This document shows positions 57,206 through 64,000 of a DNA stretch of 64,000 nucleotides, piece after piece. The stretch lies in NCBI GenBank assembly GCA_964023205.1, contig OZ026847.1, positions 4,400,819 through 4,464,818 on the forward strand, written 5' to 3'. Every line of letters starts with the position of its first letter. Position 1 is the first letter of the stretch. This stretch comes from Lutraria lutraria. Taxonomy: Eukaryota; Mollusca; Bivalvia; Venerida; Mactridae. Position numbers and translations under genes: made by a program. The notes under the pieces are model-generated. The model was given only the letters and a program-made list of their open reading frames with translations. It did not search any database and was not told where the DNA came from.

Positions 57206-60200
57206 ATGTCTGAGTTTAATCAAGATAGTGGCGGAAGAGTAAAGGTAATGCACTAAAGTAATACTATTTTCGGACAGGAAATGTATATCCGAATGTTCAT
57301 CACTAAAATATCCGTGATATATTCGTGTATTGATATTATTTTAAGACAATTTGCGTACACACTTCATTTGAAATGGTCTATTAGTATAGAGAACAGTTAA
57401 GAGCCTCTGTTGTTATTTGCATTGAAAGTGAAGTTGCAAATTATTCTCATGACAGTCACAGAATCAAGGGCCTTTTTTTCCAAAAATTGGGAAGGGGCCT
57501 TAGCCTTTCATTTTGGGAATTTCAAGAGCGATATTTGGCCAAATTTTGAGAATGTTAGACAACCAAGTTAGAATAGCATTGAATTTTGGGGAAAGTCTTG
57601 CCTAAAATTGGGAAAAAAACAGCCTTTTTGCAATTGGGAAGTCACCGAATATCGGCCTCTGTTATAGAAGGAAAAAAACGCCCTGGAATCTGACTATCAG
57701 TATCAGAACTGGGCCCAGATGCCTGACGTATCTGGTCTGACACGCCCCAAATATACCATAATGAACATAACTTGTGTTTATTATGATATTTTGGTGGCGT
57801 GTCAGACCAGATACATTGGGCACCTGTGAACTGGGCTAACTTTTAAGTGAAGACCAACATAATATAATTTCAGAACTACTTCACCTTTCATGCACAGTTT
57901 CTACATTGCTTCAAGGCCTATTTTGATACACATCGTGATAAGTATTACTGGAATCCTTAGACTTATACCCTGATGTCAGTGCATTGTTTCACTTCAGTGC
58001 CGGTAAATTTACACCTGGCATTGAGGATCATTTTGCTTCAATGATCACTTACCGATAGACCCTGTATTGTTATCAAACATGGAGACAACCTAGATTTGTT
58101 CTTTTTCTGAATCTCATGTACTGATCATGTCATCAATAAAATCATTTAGTTTCATGGTCTTTTCTGGTTAATTTATGTATTTGAACTTGAAGTGATCATT
58201 ATTTTTTCAGGGTGTTACAATAATCAAACCAATAATTTATGGAAACATTGCAAGATATTTTGGAAAGAAGAGAGAAGAGGATGGTCATACACATCAATGG
58301 ACTGTGTACCTGAAACCATTTAAAAATGAAGTATGTTGACACAGCTGGGCTTAACAAATTGTTTTTCTGTTTTTCTAACTTGACAATGAGCTTAGAATTT
58401 TGACTAGTTAAACAGCAAATTTCAACTTGTCCTGAGTCAATTTCCGCTTGTAATCAGAGCAAACAAGTAGTTTTGTGGAGATCTGCATGGAGTTTTGCAA
58501 CTTCAAGTCTCTCATTTTTGTATTCTTAAATATTTCTTGCAACAGACTGAGCTGTATTAGTCTTCATTAGGTATGTCAAATAAAGTCTATTAAAGAATTA
58601 GAACCAAATTCTGGACTCTCTTTCTTAAACTGTATAATAATGTGTTTCTCAATACAAAATATAATCAAGCTTTTGTTGTCAATACATGTAGTTAATATAG
58701 ATTTCAAGTTGATGCAGTTCATTGATTTACTTTCGCTGTCATTCAAATATTTTGTCTCCTTTTTTAGGACATGTCTACTTATGTCAAGAAAGTTACATTC
58801 AAGTTGCATGAAAGCTATCCAAATTCTACAAGAGGTAATTCTATGTTATTTCTATATAAAACACTCAATATTATAAATCTATATTTGGTATCATCCCAAC
58901 CTGTCCTTTGTTTGTCTCACGGGTCTTGGCTGTGTCTACATACCCGGTAGTAAATATTAATTTATGGTATATAAATATTAGCATATAGATAATAATGTGA
59001 TATGATTAAAACAAGTTTTCAGTTCATAATATTCTACTGATAAGTGTTTTCTAAATAGATCACTTTAATAATCATTCTTTCTGAAGACCATTATGCTCAA
59101 TCTTGTTGACCTGCAACTTACATGAAACATAAAAATTAAAAATCAATTTGCCAAAATTAAAAGGCAAAGAAGGAAATACTTTACCATGGGTATAGCAAAT
59201 GTTCTCTGTGATGTTGAATCTTAAACCATTTTTCTTCCATAATGAGTAGTGATTCATGTGAAGAAGCTGGCAATTACTTGTAGGGTCTAGAGAAATGGTC
59301 AGGTAACTGCCCAACAGAAACAATTGATATACTGTAGTCTTTTGAAAGATGACTTGAAATGCTTCAAAGGTATTTACTTGATATCTACTCATTTTGTCAT
59401 TGCAGTTGTGATGAAACCTCCATATGAGGTCACAGAGACTGGCTGGGGAGAATTTGAAGTTGTTATAAAAATATATTTCAATGACCAACATGAAAGACCA
59501 GTAAGTTTGCTGACTATAATTATATCATTTCTGTGTTTCATTTTAGTTGTTCAATGAACAATCATATCAGAATATATGGGTTGAGACAAAATATTAAATC
59601 TTATGAGTAAATATTGTACATGCATAATCAATGTGTCCACTTATGACTGTTCAGTTCCATTCCCATTGCATAATTCACATTCATCAGTACCATGTATTTC
59701 TGTATTTAATCCACCTCTTAAAGTAGTATTTACAATGTTCCTGTGCCTTTTATGAATTCTTTATGACTTATTCCACTTTTATATGCCCGTTTGAAAAAAG
59801 GGTTGTATTATGGGAACATCATGGTGGGTGGGTTGGTAGGCGGCGTCCTCAACGGGCTCCGCTCTCTTATTCAGACACTTTTATTCGGATCCTCATCAAA
59901 CTTCATGGAAATGTTAATGGCCGTGAGATCTAGGTCAAGTTCAATAACTAGCCCAATCGACCCCGGCACCTCTGAGTTATACCCTTGACGCTTTGAAAAA
60001 TGAATTTTGATGGCCGTATTTTGTGACCTGGCACTCTTTTTTGGATGATAAAGACTTGGTGGATTTTAGATATTTATCATCATGTCATATAAATGTGGTG
60101 TTTTTTTAAGGTGACGGTATACCATCTTCTGAAGCTTTTCCAAAGTGAGACAGATATAATGTTGGGGAAGAAATCTCTTGTTTCTGAATTCTATGATGAA

Positions 60201-62105
60201 CTGGTAACTGATATAAACTTAATCAAACAAAACTATACACAACGCAACATAAGAGAATACAATCTATCCCTTTGTCCTGACCAACAAAAAAATAAGTGTT
60301 GCTAAAATTTTGTTGTGTGTCGGATTTTCCATGTATTTATGACATTCAAGTGACCGAAACATTCTCAGACTGTTTGTTGCAAAAAAACTTCCTGACTGGG
60401 TTTGGCTCCGTACCATTTACCTATGATTGTAAATGTATACTATTTTAAATATTACACTGATATATTCTAATCTAACTAGTATGTTTTTTCTGACTTAGTT
60501 TAATTAATAACCTAGTTAGTCATATATCTTATCAATGGATTTATAAAGAAGGTACAGTTATGTTTCAGGTTTGAATCTAACTTTTTCACTTGCAAAATTT
60601 ACAAGTTATTATATAATCACAAAACTACCATCTTTCATCTGACCCTTCAACAGTTCTAGTGATATCGTTTCTTTCAATAACATGAATTTATGATATAGTA
60701 AATTTATGATTTATGTGTTAATTTTAGGTATTCAATGACCCAACCATAGTCATGCAGCATCTCTTAAATGGAACAAGATCTCTGTCAATAGGAGCTTATA
60801 AACATGATACAGATTGTGAGTATTGATCAATGTTTGACATGTTATACATAGTTCCCACATCTACAATATTTACCTCCCTTTGCAACCATCTTTGATGGCA
60901 AATTTATTATGCGCTTAATAGAAAAATCTGATAATTGGTTATTAAACAATTTATCAATTTATAAAAGATAACTTAATCATGAAGTTGTTAAGGTCATAAG
61001 CACATCAGGTTTAAGAAAATGTAGTTGTCACATATGAATATCCTATATTTAGAATGATCAAAACAAAAATATAAATATCTTCTATCAATGTTTGTCAAAT
61101 TTGCCATCAAAGATGGCTGCCAAGGAAGGTAAATATTGTAGATGTGGAAACCATGTATTGGAATATTGATATTGTTCAGTGTTATCATTGGGCCACGACC
61201 ATGTTCCAGTGATTAATGCGCCGGATTTGATACCCGGCAATCCGGGTTTGATTCCCGGTTACAGCAGGTCATACCCTCCCATGACAATTTGACAACAATG
61301 GCGATTTTTTTCTATGTGTAGAGAAATTGCCAGTTCCTTTTGGAAGGGTATAGAATAGCACACAGGAAAACTTCATAAGTGAATATGACTGAAAAATAGT
61401 TGAAAAGCGGCATCAGGCCTAAATTGAAAATATGTTTGTTTGCCCTTTACCGACCCTGAATTTTAGAAGAGGGTCAGAAGGTTGGAAAAATATTTTATTT
61501 TATTTCTGAATTTGACCTTTACCTAGCATAAAATTACAATTTTATCTAGAAGCATTCTATAGTCATTTTATGTATTCTGCTTCCATACAACAATTTATTT
61601 TGTGCTTTAATATTATAATAATAAGTCATAAACATGTACTCAGTGCCTTAACACACATGATTGTTTTCCTTCATTACTTTAAATAAATATATTTGGAAAG
61701 CACTGAGTACATGTATATTTTCCCGGTCGGTAAAGGGCAAACAAACTTAATTTTAATTTAAGCCTTATGTACAAAAAGTACTGGTACAAATCCTGGAAAA
61801 TTGATATGTTTCTTAACAAATTTGACATTATGGAAATACAGTTGAAAAAAAAATATTGAGAATTACCTGTTTGTTTGTTTATTCATTTATTCATAATCAT
61901 ATCTATTGGTTGTTTTACAGTTGAAGAAAAAAAAGAGAAAACTTTAACCAAAATTCAAAATGCAAAACGAAAAATTCGATACGAAATCACAGAATTGAAT
62001 GAAAGACTTAAACAGAAGAAACAAACAATTCAGAAATTAAAAGATGAAATTTCCAAACATGATACAAGTGTACTGGATACGTCCCAGTCGGAGACATTAA
62101 CTTGA
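57206..62105 (+). CDS. YEATS4: YEATS domain-containing protein 4 (YEATS4/GAS41)
   Basis: Seven exons: 57206-57244, 58211-58330, 58768-58834, 59406-59500, 60111-60203, 60728-60815, 61921-62105; phases agree; 228 residues (human 227). GAS41 is the histone acyl-lysine reader shared by the TIP60/p400 and SRCAP remodelling complexes and acts in H2A.Z deposition. Seen: [47 protein letters not shown] and [14 protein letters not shown] of the YEATS fold, with His67, Tyr70, Trp89 and Phe92 at the acyl-lysine pocket positions (human 71, 74, 93, 96), and [27 protein letters not shown]. The last exon (residues 169-228) is a charged coiled coil that mediates dimerization in the family. The start codon gives [13 protein letters not shown], four residues shorter than human. 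Confidence 0.97.
57466..57685. mobile_element. 'cagggc..tttttt' foldback element in YEATS4 intron 1
   Basis: aagggcctttttttccaaaa / gaaggaaaaaaacgccctgg inverted ends, with gggaaggggccttagccttt inside. Confidence 0.6.
57704..57835. mobile_element. Foldback element in YEATS4 intron 1
   Basis: gtatctggtctgacacgcc and ggcgtgtcagaccagatac are perfect 19-bp inverted repeats; pairing continues with mismatches into tataccataatgaa / ttattatgatatt. Confidence 0.8.
59781..60030. mobile_element. Dispersed repeat 'tatgcccgtttgaaaa', copy 2
   Basis: Same opening as the copy at 2871 (gtttgaaaaaagggttgtat, then the gagatctaggtcaag block); lies in YEATS4 intron 4. Confidence 0.6.
60851..61151. mobile_element. 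'cccacatctacaatatttac' TIR element, copy 2
   Basis: gttcccacatctacaatatt / aatattgtagatgtggaaac inverted ends, same interior as 34850; in YEATS4 intron 6, next to a SINE. Confidence 0.75.
61190..61417 (+). mobile_element. tRNA-derived SINE family 1, copy in YEATS4 intron 6
   Basis: gaccatgttccagtgattaa head, gggtttgattcccggttaca B box, and agaaattgccagttcctttt body. Confidence 0.75.
61420..61770. mobile_element. 'aagtttgtttgccctttacc' element, copy 2
   Basis: tgtttgtttgccctttaccg to cggtaaagggcaaacaaact; inverted ends. Interior has an acatgtactcagtgc / gcactgagtacatgt pair. Confidence 0.7.
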
Positions 62106-62811
62106 TGGGACAAGTTAGAAGGAACAACCGTTATAAGAACAAATGGATGGTAGAGTCTTAATTACACTGTTTGCACGACAGTTAGTGAATGGTATTTGTA
62201 TTTGTTTGGTGTAAATACAGTTATAGAAACAAGTGAATGAGTATTGGTCAACTAAACAATGATATTTTTTACTTGATTCATTGGAAGAAAGGAGCAGGCA
62301 GTAATTTTGTACAAGTTCAGTGTAATATTAACTTGAAGACTGATCAATTTATGATATGAAGATTATTGTTTCTGTCGACTTGATTTGTTGCATGGATAGC
62401 TTTAAACCGTGAAGAGCCAAGTAATGCACAGGATGTCTATTGAATTTGACTATAACAGCGTGTGTTTAAGGCATAGGTTGTTTTCATCAAAATTGTTTTT
62501 TAGCTCAATGGAAAACACTTGATAGCACCACTTATAAATACTAGATTTGTTGACTCTTGAAACATATATATGACATGAATATAATGGTTTCTGTTTGTCA
62601 GACATTTTACTTGCAAGTACTACAAGACATTTTATGATCATAATGTTGCACTTATGAATTAACATGGATTTTTAAAAAACCACACCAAAGGATAGTGTTT
62701 ACAGGCCTTATAAAACATCCATATATTGATACCATCTTATGGATCTTGTAAGAATTGTCCTGATATTGTGATAGTCTCATTATTAAGTTGAAATGCAGAG
62801 AAAAACTTTGA

Positions 62812-63309
62812 AGGGGCATGCCCTGGAACTGAAGGGTCTCGAATAGCAATCAAATTGGTATCATTTTAATGCCTAAATCAATTAATGAAAGCCCTGTAAA
62901 ATATTTACAAAATATCCCGCTAGTTTACTCAAAATACACATTTCAAGATTTACCAAACATGCTGATTTTGGCCTCAGAATTATTCGTAATTTTTTCACAA
63001 CTCTGTCAAAACCGAAAACATTGCGGAAAAAATGTCAACAAACTGAAATGGTAAGTATTGCTCGTGTTATGTTCACTTGAAAGGCAGCCTGCTCAGTTAA
63101 ACTCTCAGACCTATCGGAAATATTATTGTCGTCAATAAAAGGCTTACAGCCTTTTATTCAAACCGACATATAAATACCGGCGCGCGCGTTATAGGGTCAT
63201 TTTTCAAAGCACATTCTTCTTTGACTTTTCGGTAATAATTGGTTTTACAAGTGACAAACACATTTTTGGTGTACGAAAAAAAAAGACAGCAGTTCCTGGG
63301 CATGCCCCT
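62812..63309. mobile_element. TTAA-type MITE, copy 2, in YEATS4 3' flank
   Basis: AGGGGCATGCCCTGGAACT / AGTTCCTGGGCATGCCCCT inverted ends; right flank TTAA, left flank TTGA. Interior ctaaatcaattaatgaaagc. No transposase frame. Confidence 0.7.
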
Positions 63310-64000
63310 TTAAAACCTGTCTGAAAATAACGGGTTGTTATAATGAAGTGCTTTGAAGGGGTTTTTGAGGTGTGATTTGTTTGTAAATATTTACTAGAAT
63401 GTATTTCAAAACCATACTCTCAAATATACCTACAGACTTGTACTGTATTCATATTCCGTGAAAATAAAAGACGAAAACTTGACTGCTTCATTTTGTTTTT
63501 ATTATTTGATCTTGGTTATGTTGATACAAAATACTGAGTCTGAGATTACACAGGTGTGGTTGTTACAGTGATCTACAGAAGTCACGGCAACAGGCGATAT
63601 CCCCTTCTGCACTGGCTACTTTTTGTCAATCGAAACATAAATTTACACCAAGAATTGAATAATCTGTGAATAAAACCCGCTACAGTTTAAAATAAGCCTG
63701 CCAGTCTGAATCTTCTGGAGAACACTGTTGTCATATTCACAATTTGTGTACAGTGGTAAGCTGACAAATAAATAAATCTGTTTATAAAAATGGTTAAATA
63801 GGTCAGTTAATCCTGCCTGTGGCATTGCTTCTGTAATTTGCATTTGCCACCCCAACTTTGACTATAATACCCGGTTATATACAAGAAATATGAAATTGGT
63901 ACATTTCTGTCATTCAAATAATGAACTAATAAAATAGTATTTAAATTTAAAAATATAAGTTTCAATAAAATTTTAAGTATTTAATATTAAAAAAAATCTA
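63310..64000. other. Downstream flank at window end
   Basis: AT-rich. No exon with splice sites and family resemblance on either strand; it may be the 3' UTR of a gene beyond the window. Confidence 0.3.
63463..63468 (+). terminator. Possible poly(A) signal downstream of YEATS4
   Basis: AATAAA followed by a T-rich stretch. It lies about 1.36 kb after the stop and beyond a transposon-like insertion, so whether it ends the YEATS4 transcript is uncertain. Confidence 0.25.

Overview
This window is AT-rich animal nuclear DNA with spliced protein genes (GT-AG introns, introns of about 0.2 to 4.2 kb), dense MITE-like palindromes, tRNA-derived SINEs and long minisatellites. Repeat families opening with 'agctcacctgagcc' or 'agctcac..gtcacaaagtgac', and the 'tatacccc..caaa' family, are of a kind I associate with bivalve molluscs. 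A heterodont clam is my best guess; the species cannot be told.

Four genes are supported by exon-by-exon reconstruction with consistent splice phases. (1) Plus strand, 171-28976: the 3' part (19 exons, about 1272 residues) of an ARHGEF10/ARHGEF10L-type Rho guanine nucleotide exchange factor, with an acidic N-terminal stretch, DH domain, PH-like region and C-terminal beta-propeller; its 5' end lies upstream of the window. (2) Minus strand, 49470-45995: a four-exon, 613-residue UBXN10-type UBX protein. (3) Plus strand, 50408-55575: eight-exon ELP5, a subunit of Elongator (290 residues). (4) Plus strand, 57206-62105: seven-exon YEATS4/GAS41 (228 residues). UBXN10 and ELP5 are head to head, 937 bp apart. 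ELP5 and YEATS4 are in tandem.

Layout: 1-29 kb is the RhoGEF gene with repeat-filled introns; 29-46 kb is gene-poor and made of repeats; 46-62.1 kb is a compact block of three genes; 62.1-64 kb is YEATS4 3' flank with a TTAA-flanked element. The genes share no obvious pathway: Rho signalling, p97/VCP-cilium adaptor, tRNA wobble-uridine modification, and histone acyl-lysine reading.

The most unusual features are structural. A 43-bp minisatellite has amplified the intron-exon junction of a DH-domain exon, giving 25 evenly spaced copies of one 3' splice site, of which only the last leads into the real exon. A second array, in the ELP5 3' UTR, is built from the last codons and stop codon of ELP5. 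A third, of 54 x 48 bp, is free of stop codons on both strands. Six 76-bp palindromes keep their pairing through paired substitutions in the two arms.
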